A DNA stretch of 64,000 bases from Pseudodesulfovibrio senegalensis (GCF_008830225.1 NZ_WAIE01000001.1:1-64000); one strand, 5' to 3'; positions 42,998-54,135 are shown, counted from the stretch's first letter. Notes: a model not told the origin generated them from the sequence alone. Program-made: numbers and translations.

Positions 42998-43480
42998 ATG
43001 CGGCTGGCCGTCATTTCCGACACCCATTGTTCGAAAGCTCCCGCCTGGCTCGACCATGTGTACCGCACGTGGCTCGAGCCGGCGGATTTTTTGTTCCATT
43101 GCGGGGACATTACCTCCTTCGACACATGGAGTTTTCTGCTCCAGCATCCCAATTTCCATGCCGTGCGCGGCAATTGCGACTGGGACCCGGGCCTTGTGGA
43201 CGCGCTCGAACCCATGATCTCCATTGACGCGGGCGGCCTTGCCGTGGGCCTGACCCACGGATGGGGACCTCGTCCGCAGGTGGCAGACAGGGTGGCGCAG
43301 GCCTTTGGTGCCGAATACGACCTCGTATGCTACGGCCATACCCACGCCCGCGACTGGTCTGTGAACAGCGGGGTGCGCCTGTGCAACCCGGGCAGCCTCG
43401 GCGAAACCGGGTCGCTGGCCATCATCACGGTGCATCCGGATCGTTCCATGGACTGCGAGTTCGTGGACGCGGACATTTGA
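42998..43480 (+). CDS. YfcE/MJ0936-type metallophosphoesterase
   Basis: A 160-residue phosphodiesterase with the two-metal motifs SDTHCS (residue 7), HCGDIT (about 34), RGNCDWD (about 57), LTHGWG (about 86) and YGHTHARD (about 112), ending NPGSLGE. The family hydrolyses phosphodiester bonds in vitro; the natural substrate is unresolved. It begins 11 bases after the mlaA stop, so it is probably cotranscribed with the mla operon, although a role in lipid transport is not established. Confidence 0.88.
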   Translation: MRLAVISDTHCSKAPAWLDHVYRTWLEPADFLFHCGDITSFDTWSFLLQHPNFHAVRGNCDWDPGLVDALEPMISIDAGGLAVGLTHGWGPRPQVADRVAQAFGAEYDLVCYGHTHARDWSVNSGVRLCNPGSLGETGSLAIITVHPDRSMDCEFVDADI

Positions 43481-45126
<1,646 letters not shown>

Positions 45127-45167
45127 GGCCGCATTTTGATGGCATGATCAGGGCATCCTGAAACATG

Positions 45168-45197
45168 GCGGAGGACGGTTCGGGAACCGTCCTCCGC
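45168..45197 (+). terminator. Strong hairpin after gdhA
   Basis: A perfect 14-bp stem (GCGGAGGACGGTTC/GAACCGTCCTCCGC) with a GG spacer, 41 bases past the gdhA stop. The T run is minimal (TTC), so termination may be partial. It ends 20 bases before the next gene. Confidence 0.65.
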
Positions 45198-45217
45198 TTC
45201 AAGCATGAGGCGGCCGC

Positions 45218-48175
45218 ATGAACCGTGGTTGGGATTTTTGCTCCATAGGCGGCGGAACAGACGCCAAGTTTCGCATGTATCACGAGCTCATGGCGCACAA
45301 GGTCCGGGACATCCTGCTCATATCCACGCCCTATGATGCGTGGGTCATGGAGGAGGATTGCAAGCTTTCCGAGCGCATTGTCAGCGAGTATCGCGGGTTG
45401 AATCTTTCACACCCGCCACGGCTCACGTGGGTCTCCTCGGTGGACGACGCCCTGAGCGAGCTGGAGCGCCGTTCCTTTGATCTGGTCATCCATATGCCAC
45501 AGATCGCGGACATGGCCGACGTGAACGCGGCCAGTGCCGTGAAAAAGGCTGCCCCGGACATGCCCGTGGTGCTGCTCACGCACCGCGACGTGCGTTTTCC
45601 CGAAGGCCGTCCGGATTGGTACGACCGCCATTTCGTCTGGTCCGGCGACGCGGAGTTGCTGGTGGCCGTGGTCAAGTCCTGCGAGGACGCATGGAACGTT
45701 GATTTCGACACCAGAAGCGCGGGCATTCGGGTCATCATTTTTGTGGAGGATTCGCCACGCTACGTGTCCTCGCTGTTGCCCATCCTGTACAAGGAACTGG
45801 TCATCCAGACCCAGTCCGTGCTGGAGCACGGACTGAACCAGGAACATCGCCTGCTGACCATGCGCGCCCGGCCCAAGATTCTGTTGGCGGAGACGTTTGA
45901 GCAGGCCATGGAACTCTTCGAGACCTATTCCGAAAACGTGCAGGGCGTGATTTCGGACGTGCGGTTCCCCTTGGCTGGTAAAAAGTGCGACGATGCCGGT
46001 GTGCGCCTGCTGCGCGAAATCAAGGACAGGCGCAGGGACATTCCCCTGCTTATGGCCAGCAACGAGCCGTCCAACGCGGAACAGGCCGCTGCCATTCCGG
46101 CATTTTTCGTGGACAAGAATTCACCCCTGCTGGTGGAGGCGGGAAAACGTTTCGTGGCCGACCAGCTCGGGTTCGGAGATTTCATCTTCCGCCGCGAGGA
46201 CGGCAGTGAAATGGCCCGCGCAGCAAGCCTGTATGCGCTGGAAAAGCTCATGCGTGTCATCCCGGACGACGTTTTCCTGCGCCATGCACGCCACAATGAT
46301 TTTTCCCGCTGGTTTTTCGCGCGCACCGAATTCGGGCTGGCCTGCATGGTGCGGCCTCTGACCGAAGGGGATTTCAAGGATGTGTCCACTCTGCGGGAGT
46401 TTCTGGTGGAACGCATCAATGAGCGCCGCAAGCAGCGCCAGAAGGGCGTGGTTGTCAATTTTAACCCCCGCGACTTTGACCCGGCCACGGACTTCATGAA
46501 GATCGGCGACGGGTCGCTGGGCGGCAAGGCGCGCGGCCTGGCCTTTTTGTTCGCCATGCTGGAGCGGGCCACGGATCTGCAGGAAAAATATGCGGACAGC
46601 ATGGAGATAACCGCGCCGCGCACGCTGGCACTGGCCACCACCTGTTTTGACGAATTCGTGGACCTCAACGGCCTGCGGCATCTGGCCGAAACCGACATGG
46701 ATGACGATGAGGTCGTGCGCCTGTTCGAGGCGGCAGTTTTCCCGGACTGGCTTCGCCGCCAACTGGGCGCGTATCTCATGGAAATACGCCATCCGCTGTC
46801 CGTACGTTCGTCCAGCCTGCTGGAAGACGCGCAGTTTCAGGCCTATGCCGGGCTCTATTCCACCTACATGCTGCCCAACGACCACCCTGATCTCGAATAT
46901 CGGCTGGAAAGGCTGGAACAGGCCGTCAAGCTGGTGTTCGCCTCAACGTATTTCCGGTCGCCCAAGGCCTTTTCCCGGCGTGTGAACCTGCGCACGGACG
47001 AGGAGCGCATGGGCGTGATGATTCAGGAAGTTGTGGGCGAGCGGCATGATGACCATTTTTATCCGGCCATGTCCGGCGTGGCCCAGTCCTACAACTATTA
47101 CCCCTTTGGTCGCATGAAGCCCGAGGACGGCGTGGCCACCGTGGCCATGGGGCTGGGCAAGACCGTTGTGGACGGGGAAAAATGCCTGCGTTTTTCGCCC
47201 CGGCATCCGCAGGTGCTGCCGCAGTGCCCGACAACGGACGAGGCCCTGCGCAACGCCCAATCCTCGTTCTATTCACTTGCCATGCCGGGCATACGGGGCG
47301 CGTCCGTGCGCAAGGGCGCCAACGTGGTGCGGCGTGACATGGCCGATGCCGAGCCGGACGGGCCGCTTTCCCTTCTGGCGTCAACCTACCTGCCGGATCA
47401 GGGCATCGTTCGCGACACGGCCGCCATTCCCGGCCCCAAGGTCATGCTTTTCGCCCCGGTGCTCAAGCACAGGAGCATTCCGCTGGCCCGCGTGCTGGAC
47501 GATGTGTTGACCGTGGCGCAGGAGGCCATGGGCGGGCCGGTCGAGATGGAATTTGCCGTGAACATGCCCGTTGACGGGCGCAAGCCTGTGTTTTCTCTTT
47601 TGCAGGTGCGGCCCATGAGCGCACTGGCCGCCCTCAACCGTGTGGATATCGGCGAGGACGATGTCGCCCGGTCCTTCTGTTATTCCGAACATGCGCTGGG
47701 CAATGCGGAAAAGGATGACATCACCGAAATCGTCTACGTGCGGCCGGACAGGTTTGATCCGGCGCACACCGAGCGCATGGCCCGCGAGATCGGAGCCGTG
47801 AACCGGCGCATGGTGGAACAGAACCGCCCGTACCTGCTCATCGGCCCGGGGCGCTGGGGCTCGTCCGACCCGTGGTTGGGCATCCCGGTCAAGTGGGCCG
47901 ACATATCCGGCGTTTCCGTGATCGTGGAGACCTATGCCGAGAATCTGAAAGTGGAGCCGTCGCAGGGATCTCATTTCTTTCACAACATCACCACGCTGGG
48001 CATTAATTACGTCATGGTGCCGCAAGCCGGGAACAGTCGGCTGGACTGGGATTGGATCATGGCTCAGCCCCATGAGGACGCGGGTGAATTCGTGGCCTGT
48101 GCGGTGCTGCCGAAGCCGCTGTCCGTCAAGGTGGACGGCCGCAGTTCCCGGTGCGTGATGCTGGCAGGCCACTGA
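45218..48175 (+). CDS. Receiver/PPDK-type ATP-grasp fusion protein, unknown function
   Basis: A 985-residue protein. A degenerate receiver (about 30-150) lacks the phospho-acceptor (SFDLVIHMPQI). A second receiver (about 170-310) keeps all key residues, E177/D178, D247 in VISDVRFP, S281 and K300, and carries a roughly 50-residue insert after its first helix. After a linker with HARHNDFSRWFFARTE (357-371) comes an ATP-grasp domain like the PEP synthase/pyruvate phosphate dikinase N-terminal domain: GSLGGKARGLAFL (432-444) and HPLSVRSSSLLEDAQFQAYA (525-544). The phosphohistidine swivel domain and PEP-binding barrel of those enzymes are absent; instead a novel C-terminal part includes GPGRWGSSDPWLGIPV. 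It is therefore not a functional PEP synthase. A phospho-regulated ATP-dependent kinase or ligase is only a hypothesis. Confidence 0.8.
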   Translation: MNRGWDFCSIGGGTDAKFRMYHELMAHKVRDILLISTPYDAWVMEEDCKLSERIVSEYRGLNLSHPPRLTWVSSVDDALSELERRSFDLVIHMPQIADMADVNAASAVKKAAPDMPVVLLTHRDVRFPEGRPDWYDRHFVWSGDAELLVAVVKSCEDAWNVDFDTRSAGIRVIIFVEDSPRYVSSLLPILYKELVIQTQSVLEHGLNQEHRLLTMRARPKILLAETFEQAMELFETYSENVQGVISDVRFPLAGKKCDDAGVRLLREIKDRRRDIPLLMASNEPSNAEQAAAIPAFFVDKNSPLLVEAGKRFVADQLGFGDFIFRREDGSEMARAASLYALEKLMRVIPDDVFLRHARHNDFSRWFFARTEFGLACMVRPLTEGDFKDVSTLREFLVERINERRKQRQKGVVVNFNPRDFDPATDFMKIGDGSLGGKARGLAFLFAMLERATDLQEKYADSMEITAPRTLALATTCFDEFVDLNGLRHLAETDMDDDEVVRLFEAAVFPDWLRRQLGAYLMEIRHPLSVRSSSLLEDAQFQAYAGLYSTYMLPNDHPDLEYRLERLEQAVKLVFASTYFRSPKAFSRRVNLRTDEERMGVMIQEVVGERHDDHFYPAMSGVAQSYNYYPFGRMKPEDGVATVAMGLGKTVVDGEKCLRFSPRHPQVLPQCPTTDEALRNAQSSFYSLAMPGIRGASVRKGANVVRRDMADAEPDGPLSLLASTYLPDQGIVRDTAAIPGPKVMLFAPVLKHRSIPLARVLDDVLTVAQEAMGGPVEMEFAVNMPVDGRKPVFSLLQVRPMSALAALNRVDIGEDDVARSFCYSEHALGNAEKDDITEIVYVRPDRFDPAHTERMAREIGAVNRRMVEQNRPYLLIGPGRWGSSDPWLGIPVKWADISGVSVIVETYAENLKVEPSQGSHFFHNITTLGINYVMVPQAGNSRLDWDWIMAQPHEDAGEFVACAVLPKPLSVKVDGRSSRCVMLAGH

Positions 48176-48225
48176 TAAAGGCCCGGTTGCCGCGCTGCCG
48201 CAACAGCATGCCAGGGAAATGAAAA

Positions 48226-48251
48226 AGGGCCGCACCATATGGTGCGGCCCT
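48226..48251. terminator. Bidirectional terminator
   Basis: A perfect 13-bp palindromic stem (AGGGCCGCACCAT/ATGGTGCGGCCCT) with A-rich sequence before and T-rich sequence after, between the converging receiver/ATP-grasp gene and ppiD. Confidence 0.85.
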
Positions 48252-48273
48252 GTTGTTTTCGTGTTGCCGGAAG

Positions 48274-50169
48274 CTAGTTGAGCAGGTCCGGGCGAACGAT
48301 TTCGATAGAGGCCTCGGCGCGCAGGGTTTCAAGATAGGCCTGGAACATCTCCTGCGAATAGCGGTCCGTGGCGGTCTTGATCCAGGCGTCCTTTTCCTTT
48401 TCCCATTCATCGGCCGGGGCCGCAATGCGTTCGGCAAGGCTGGCCACGATGAATCCGGCCTGGGTGCGGTAGACCTCGGGCAGCCAGGATTTTTCCTCGG
48501 CCTTGAAGGTTGCGGCAATGAGCTGCTGGTTCTGTCCCAGTGCCGGGATTGGACCCTGTCGGCGGAACGCTTCCGAGGTCTTGATGGACGATTTGTACCG
48601 TTCCATCGTCGGGATGGCCTCTTCGCCCGTGAGCTTGGCAAGAATGTCTTCGGCCTGCTTGCGGGCCAGCTCGGCAGCCTCCTGCGCGCGCAGGCTCTTG
48701 CGGATGCTGTCCTTCACCGTTTCCATGGGGATCGGTGCGGACGGCTCATCCTTGAGTTTTTCGGCCAGAACGTAGCCGCCTTCAATGGCCAGCGGGGTCT
48801 TGGGCTTTTCGGCCAGCGGTGCGGCAAACAGGACTTCAGCGGCCTCGGCGGTCATGCCGAACACCTGCTGTACCTGCTGTGCGGAGACCATGGGCGTTGT
48901 GGAAACGTCGAGCTTGAGCTCCTTGGCGATTTCCTTGAGGGTCATGCCCGAGAACAGGCGGTCCATGGATTCGTCGAGCAGGTCGGAGACTTTGTCCGCG
49001 GCCTTGTCTTCGGCAATGGTGTCGCGCAGCTGGTTCTTGACCTCGTCAAAGTCCTGCTGGCGGCTTTCCTTGCGATCTTCCACCTTGATGATGTGCCAGC
49101 CGAAATCCGTGCGTACCGGTTCGGAAATGGCACCTTTTTTCATGGCAAACGCCGCTTCTTCAAAGGGCTGCACCATGGCGCCGTGGCCGAACCAGCCCAG
49201 TTCGCCGCCCGTGGCCGCCGAGGGGCCTTCGGAATATTCCTTGGCCAGCTCGGCGAAGTCCTTGCCCTTTTTGGCCTGGGCCAGCACCTTCTTGATGCGT
49301 TCCAGCCCTTGTTCAACTTCGGCCGGAGTGGCCGTGGGCGCAAGCGCTATCAGGATGTGGCGCGCCTTGACCTGTTCTTTCTGCTTGTAGCTTTCCTTGT
49401 GCGCCTCATAGTAGGCCTTGAGTTCCTCCTCGGAAACGGGCTGGGCCGCAGCCAGTTCGCGGGGGGTGAAGGCAATGTATTCGAATTTGGCCGTGGCCGG
49501 TTTCTGGAATTTGTCCAGATTGTCCTGATAGAACTTGGCAACGGCTTCATCCGTGACTTCGGCTTTTTCAAGGAAGTCTTCGGGGTTGATGATCAGGTAT
49601 TTGATGCGGGCCTGTTCACGCAGCCAGTTGTAGATGGCGCGCCCCTGTTCCGGGGTGCCCTGTGCGGTCTTGGTCACGAAGCGCTGCAGCTTTCCCTGAA
49701 GCAGGTTCTGGCGGAAATCCGCCTCGAACTGTTCCGGGGTGGTGCGGCTGCGGCGCAGCAGGGCAGTGTAGCGCTCTTTGTCGAAGCGCTTGTCCTTGTT
49801 CCAGAACGCGGGCATGGAACTGATGGCCTTGTAGACTTCTTCGTTGGAGATGGTGATGCCCAGCTTGCCGGCCTCGCGCAGCAGCAGTCTGCGCGAAATC
49901 ATGTCGTTGAGCACCATCTGCTTGAGCTCCGGGCTTTCCAGCTGCGCGGGCGTGAGGTTTTTGTTTTGGCGCAGGTTTTCCACGAAACGCGCCAGCTTGG
50001 TCTCAAACTCCACGCGGGAGATGGGATCGTCGTCCACGTATGCGACGATGGGATCGCCCTTGTCGTTGAACCCGCCCAGCCCGAAGGTGAGCACGAAGGC
50101 GAGTATGATGATGGCAAAGAGAATCTTGATGATCCAGCTCTGGGCGTTTTCACGCATTATCTCAAGCAT
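48274..50169 (-). CDS. ppiD: Periplasmic folding chaperone/peptidyl-prolyl isomerase PpiD-like
   Basis: A 631-residue membrane-anchored SurA-N/parvulin protein. The N-terminus [20 protein letters not shown] has one membrane helix (about 12-33) and the characteristic RENAQSW seen in PpiD. The SurA-like chaperone segment is about 45-230, the parvulin domain about 265-360 ([10 protein letters not shown] through [21 protein letters not shown] and [10 protein letters not shown]), and a second chaperone-like region lies C-terminal. It helps outer-membrane and periplasmic proteins fold. It begins 27 bases after the aconitase stop, so it is the last gene of that transcript. Confidence 0.92.
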   Translation of the reverse strand: MLEIMRENAQSWIIKILFAIIILAFVLTFGLGGFNDKGDPIVAYVDDDPISRVEFETKLARFVENLRQNKNLTPAQLESPELKQMVLNDMISRRLLLREAGKLGITISNEEVYKAISSMPAFWNKDKRFDKERYTALLRRSRTTPEQFEADFRQNLLQGKLQRFVTKTAQGTPEQGRAIYNWLREQARIKYLIINPEDFLEKAEVTDEAVAKFYQDNLDKFQKPATAKFEYIAFTPRELAAAQPVSEEELKAYYEAHKESYKQKEQVKARHILIALAPTATPAEVEQGLERIKKVLAQAKKGKDFAELAKEYSEGPSAATGGELGWFGHGAMVQPFEEAAFAMKKGAISEPVRTDFGWHIIKVEDRKESRQQDFDEVKNQLRDTIAEDKAADKVSDLLDESMDRLFSGMTLKEIAKELKLDVSTTPMVSAQQVQQVFGMTAEAAEVLFAAPLAEKPKTPLAIEGGYVLAEKLKDEPSAPIPMETVKDSIRKSLRAQEAAELARKQAEDILAKLTGEEAIPTMERYKSSIKTSEAFRRQGPIPALGQNQQLIAATFKAEEKSWLPEVYRTQAGFIVASLAERIAAPADEWEKEKDAWIKTATDRYSQEMFQAYLETLRAEASIEIVRPDLLN

Positions 50170-50196
50170 TTGTACCCCGATTGCGAGTTTTTGCGG

Positions 50197-52125
50197 TTAT
50201 TGGCGGGATTGTCTGTCCCGAACCGCGTTCAACAGACCACCTGATTGGATAATCTCAAGTTCTTTTTCGGTCAAATCATTTATTGCCCGGACCATGTGCC
50301 CCGAGTCCGTGGTCAGGTCCACGGACTGGCCCGGCTTGATGTCCCTGGCCGGGATGGTCAGGGTGGTTCCCTGCTTCAGCAGGTCGTAGTCGTCCGGGTT
50401 TTCCAGCAGCAGCGGCAGGATGCCGAAGTTCACGAGGTTGGCCCGGTGAATGCGCGCCAGGGACTTGACCAGCACGGCCTTGACCCCGAGGTGCCGGGGA
50501 CCGAGTGCGGCGTGTTCGCGGCTGGAGCCCTGACCGTAGTTTTCTCCGCCGAGGATGACGCCCTTGCCCGCTTCCTTCATGCGCGGCACGAATCCTTCGT
50601 CCACGCGGGAGAAGATGTATTCGCTGATGGCCGGGATGTTGGAGCGCAGGGCCGTGATTTGCGGACCCGCGGGCAGGATGTGGTCGGTGGTGATGTTGTC
50701 CTCCACCTTGAGCAGCACGTCCGCCTCAATGGTATCCGGCAGGGCTTCGAACCGTTCCAGGGCCACGATGTTCGGCCCGCGCACCACGTCCACGTCCGAT
50801 CCGTCTTCGGGCGGGAACAGGAACAGGTCGCGAATGGAAGGCACGCTTTCGGGCAGTTCCACGCGTTCGGGCCGCTCGCCCCATGTGGCCGGGTCCGTGA
50901 ACTGGCCGTCAAGGGCCAGCCGGGCCGCGGTTTCGGCCGATGCCAGATATATTTTCGCGTCCTGCGTGCCGCTGCGCCCTTCGAAGTTGCGGTTGAAGGT
51001 GCGCACGCTCACGCCAGCCGAAACAGGCGAGCCGCCCATGCCGATGCACGGGCCGCAGGTACACTCCATGAGCCGGGCGCCCGCATCCAGCAGCGGTTCG
51101 ATGAGGTTTTCCGCGGCCAGCATCTTGACCACCTGTTTGGAGCCGGGTGAGACGAGCACGTCCGTTTCCACGGGAATGCGCTTGTCCTTGAGGATCAGCG
51201 CCGTGGTCTTGAGGTCCGAATAGGACGAGTTGGTGCAGGAACCGATGGCGCACTGGTCGATCTTGAGCCCGGCCAGTTCGCGCACGGGCACCACCTGGTC
51301 CGGCATGTGCGGCTGGGCCACCAGCGGCTCCAGCGCGGAAAGGTCGATGTCCACGACTTCGTCGTATTGGGCGTCTTCGTCCGCCACCAGTTCCACGAAA
51401 TCCTGCGGACGGCCCATCTGTTTCATGAACCGTTCGGTCTGTGCGTCGCTGGGGAAGATGGAGGTGGTGGCACCGAGTTCTGCGCCCATGTTGGTGATGG
51501 TGGCGCGTTCCGGAACCGTCAGGGTGGCCACGCCCGGTCCCGCGTATTCAAAGACCTTGCCCACGCCGCCCTTGACCGTGAGCAGGCCCAGCAGGTGCAG
51601 GATCACGTCTTTGGCGGCGGCCCAGCCCTGAAGTCGGCCGGTCAGGTTGACCTTGACCACCTTGGGCATGGGAATGGAATAGGGCTCGCCCGCCATGGCC
51701 AGCGCAACCGAAAGGCCGCCCGCGCCCATGGCCAGCGCACCGATGCCGCCCGCCGTGGGCGTGTGCGAGTCCGAGCCGATCAACGTGGTGCCGGGCTTGC
51801 CGAAGTTCTCCAGATGCAGCTGATGGCAGATGCCCGTGCCCGGGGGCGAAAAGACAACGCCGTAGCGTTGGGCCACGGTGCGCAGATAGCGGTGGTCGTC
51901 CGGGTTGCGGAAACCCATCTGCAGGGTGTTGTGGTCCACGTAGCTCACCGAAAGGTCGGTGCGCACCCGGTCCAGGCCGATGGCCTCGAACTGGAGATAG
52001 GCCATGGTTCCGGTGGCGTCCTGCGTCAGGGTCTGGTCGATGCGCAGGTCTATCTCCTGCCCGGGGACGGTCTGTCCCCCCAGCAGGTGGGCCTTGATGA
52101 TTTTCTGGGTAATGTTCTTGCCCAT
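50197..52125 (-). CDS. Aconitate hydratase
   Basis: A 642-residue iron-sulfur enzyme interconverting citrate and isocitrate. The [4Fe-4S] cysteines are in AIGSCTNSSYSD and CTCGPCIGMGG, and substrate residues in GSDSHTPTAGGIG and GGENYGQGSSREHAA. The length and motif set match the shorter bacterial aconitase group (about 640-650 residues, nearer the mitochondrial type) rather than the 890-residue AcnA. The ATG at 52125 follows GGAG by 6 bases; 23 upstream codons open in frame overlap the next gene. It lies in a minus-strand operon with a coiled-coil gene before it and ppiD after it. Confidence 0.94.
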   Translation of the reverse strand: MGKNITQKIIKAHLLGGQTVPGQEIDLRIDQTLTQDATGTMAYLQFEAIGLDRVRTDLSVSYVDHNTLQMGFRNPDDHRYLRTVAQRYGVVFSPPGTGICHQLHLENFGKPGTTLIGSDSHTPTAGGIGALAMGAGGLSVALAMAGEPYSIPMPKVVKVNLTGRLQGWAAAKDVILHLLGLLTVKGGVGKVFEYAGPGVATLTVPERATITNMGAELGATTSIFPSDAQTERFMKQMGRPQDFVELVADEDAQYDEVVDIDLSALEPLVAQPHMPDQVVPVRELAGLKIDQCAIGSCTNSSYSDLKTTALILKDKRIPVETDVLVSPGSKQVVKMLAAENLIEPLLDAGARLMECTCGPCIGMGGSPVSAGVSVRTFNRNFEGRSGTQDAKIYLASAETAARLALDGQFTDPATWGERPERVELPESVPSIRDLFLFPPEDGSDVDVVRGPNIVALERFEALPDTIEADVLLKVEDNITTDHILPAGPQITALRSNIPAISEYIFSRVDEGFVPRMKEAGKGVILGGENYGQGSSREHAALGPRHLGVKAVLVKSLARIHRANLVNFGILPLLLENPDDYDLLKQGTTLTIPARDIKPGQSVDLTTDSGHMVRAINDLTEKELEIIQSGGLLNAVRDRQSRQ

Positions 52126-52147
52126 GTGCACTCCTGAATTTGTCCGG

Positions 52148-52459
52148 TTAGAACAGGAATCCGTCCGCGGGGGCTCCCTGGACATCTCCGGCATCTACGC
52201 CGAGGCGGATACGATTGATCTTGTTTTGCCGAAACTTGACCTCCACCTCCATGCGCAGCTTGTCCTGCTGCGCCTGAAAGATGTCCTGATGGTGGGAAAT
52301 ACCGGCGACCGGGTCTTCGTCTGCCATCAGGTCCCTGATGCGTTGCTTGGTCCGCTCCACCTCAAGGGTGAGCGTTGCAATTTCCGCTTCAAGAACATGT
52401 ATGTCGTCGGAGAGCTGTGCGCTCTCAGGAACGGACTTTGATGCGTCTTCGCACGTCAT
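52148..52459 (-). CDS. Small coiled-coil protein, unknown function
   Basis: A 103-residue soluble protein. Residues 15-45 are a heptad-like coiled coil (SDDIHVLEAEIATLTLEVER), followed by MADEDPVAGISHHQDIFQ and a second charged helix. The ATG at 52459 has an excellent ribosome site (GGAGGAA) and overlaps the end of the upstream chorismate mutase/EPSP synthase-like gene by 35 bases, which indicates translational coupling. It ends 22 bases before aconitase. No family recognised. Confidence 0.75.
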   Translation of the reverse strand: MTCEDASKSVPESAQLSDDIHVLEAEIATLTLEVERTKQRIRDLMADEDPVAGISHHQDIFQAQQDKLRMEVEVKFRQNKINRIRLGVDAGDVQGAPADGFLF

Positions 52460-54035
52460 TGGGTTCCTCCTTGGAAGGCCGCGGCTTCATGCGGCCCGTG
52501 GGAAGGGTGTTGTAGAAATTCCAGAATTGGGGCCAGATCACGGTCAGTTCGCCGTGGTTTTCCAGCCCGATGTGGGGCCGGACGTAGGCGATGAGCGCAC
52601 AGGCCAGGGTCCAGCGGACGTCCGGGCTGCACCAGGAGCCTTCCCATTCCAGCTCGCCGCCGTTCAGGATCAGGGTTCTGTCTTCCGTGATCTCGTAATC
52701 GGCTTCCATGCGGTCCAGCAGTTCCACGGCCACGTCCGGCACCGTGCCTTCCAGCGAGGCCGTGCCGCGCTTGAGACCGAGGGCCAGGGCCAGCGGATAC
52801 AGTCCGGGATATACGCCCATGGTCACGGCAGCGTCCTGCCTCGGGCCGACGTACGTCGCCGTGATGCAGCCGAGTCCGGTGGTGAATTCGATGCCCATGG
52901 CTTCGAGGTCCTGCAGCACGATGCGGCCCATGTCCGATTCGGGCCAGTCGCCATTGACCGTTACCGAGCCGTTGCTGAAGGCGGGCAGGGCCAGCAGGGC
53001 GGAGGCCAGTTCCACATCCAGCGACAGGCGCGGGGATTGCGGCACCTCGGGGATGCCGTCCGAAACCGTGCAGGTGCTTTTTTCGAGGCTGGCTTCGATG
53101 CCGCAGGCATTGAGCACGCTGACCGCGTCGGCCACGGCGGGCCGGGCATGTGCCGGGATGGACTTGATGGTCAGTCCGCCCGGGAAACTCCATGCTGCCA
53201 ATGCCAGCGCACCGGCAAATTCCGCGTCGACCCCTGCGGGCAGGTCGATTTCCTCGTCCATGGGGCCGCCGCTTTCCAGACGCACCGGCAGGCCGGGATT
53301 GTTGGGGTTCATGGCCGCAAGGCGTGCGCCGATCTTGGGCAGCATTTTGTTCAGCGGCGCAAGGTCGAGCATCTGCAGCGCGGGCTGGCCCGTGAATTTG
53401 GAGCGGCCCATGTGGCCGAGGGCAAAAGCCAGCAACAGGTAGAAATTGACCGGGTCGTCTCCGGCGAAAATCATGGCATTTTCGAATTGCAGGCCCTCGC
53501 AGGCAGGCAGTTCAAAGGTGGAGCCGTCCCATTGGTTGGGGGCTCCGGCCTGCATCAGCGCTTTGGCAAAGTCTTTGACCGGGCCGGAATCCGGCACGTT
53601 CTTGAGGCTCAGTTCCTGGCCTGCGGATGCGGCCATGATTGCCCACATGCGGCTCAGGCGGCGGGAGCGCGGACCTTCAATGCGCGCGTTGGCCGGTTCG
53701 CGGCCCGGGGCGAGATTGTATGAATTGCCTGTGTCCGAGGATTTGCCGGCTTGCAGTGCGAACTGGTTGACAAGCCCGAAAACCTGGCGGGAAAGCCGGG
53801 GGTCGAGGCCGAGGCCTTCTCCGGCTTTTTCCCAGGAGGCACGCAGGTTCTTTTCCAGTTGCGGGTCCACTTTGGACATGTTTTTGGATCGGCGCCAGGA
53901 GCCTTCGCGCCGGAGCAGTTCGGCCCGGCGGCTGATGAGGTGCAGGAGCTCCCGGTCAATGCCGGAAATTTCGAGAAAACGTTTTTCCTTGACGGCCGCG
54001 GTCTTGCCGGGCCTTGCGGGGGATTCTTTGGGCAT
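52425..54035 (-). CDS. Chorismate mutase-like/degenerate EPSP synthase-like fusion
   Basis: A 536-residue protein. Residues 20-105 resemble the AroQ helical chorismate mutase fold (GIDRELLHLISRRAELLRRE). The remainder has the two-domain inverse beta-helix pattern of AroA, with recognisable segments: EGPRSRRLSRMWAIMAASAG (like the substrate-binding start), GDDPVNFYLLLAFALG (like GNAGTAMR), and WPESDMGRIVLQDLEAMGI (like KESDR). Many catalytic residues appear replaced: the N-terminal GSKS lysine, the GNAGTAMR arginine (tyrosine here), the SQF glutamine (glutamate) and the DHR histidine-arginine. It may be annotated as 3-phosphoshikimate 1-carboxyvinyltransferase, but activity is doubtful. It heads the aconitase-ppiD operon. 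Confidence 0.72.
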   Translation of the reverse strand: MPKESPARPGKTAAVKEKRFLEISGIDRELLHLISRRAELLRREGSWRRSKNMSKVDPQLEKNLRASWEKAGEGLGLDPRLSRQVFGLVNQFALQAGKSSDTGNSYNLAPGREPANARIEGPRSRRLSRMWAIMAASAGQELSLKNVPDSGPVKDFAKALMQAGAPNQWDGSTFELPACEGLQFENAMIFAGDDPVNFYLLLAFALGHMGRSKFTGQPALQMLDLAPLNKMLPKIGARLAAMNPNNPGLPVRLESGGPMDEEIDLPAGVDAEFAGALALAAWSFPGGLTIKSIPAHARPAVADAVSVLNACGIEASLEKSTCTVSDGIPEVPQSPRLSLDVELASALLALPAFSNGSVTVNGDWPESDMGRIVLQDLEAMGIEFTTGLGCITATYVGPRQDAAVTMGVYPGLYPLALALGLKRGTASLEGTVPDVAVELLDRMEADYEITEDRTLILNGGELEWEGSWCSPDVRWTLACALIAYVRPHIGLENHGELTVIWPQFWNFYNTLPTGRMKPRPSKEEPNDVRRRIKVRS

Positions 54036-54135
54036 GTTTCTTACCGTTTCTTTCCTATGAAATGTGATTTCCCTGAGGGAAGGGGAATTTCGTGTAGCCG
54101 GAATCCGTCCGCGTGGCAAGCATTGTGTTCAAGGG

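Noticed and set aside
45218-48175. Calling this gene phosphoenolpyruvate synthase (ppsA)
   Set aside because: Only the ATP-grasp domain is shared; the phosphohistidine and PEP-binding domains are missing and receivers are present instead.
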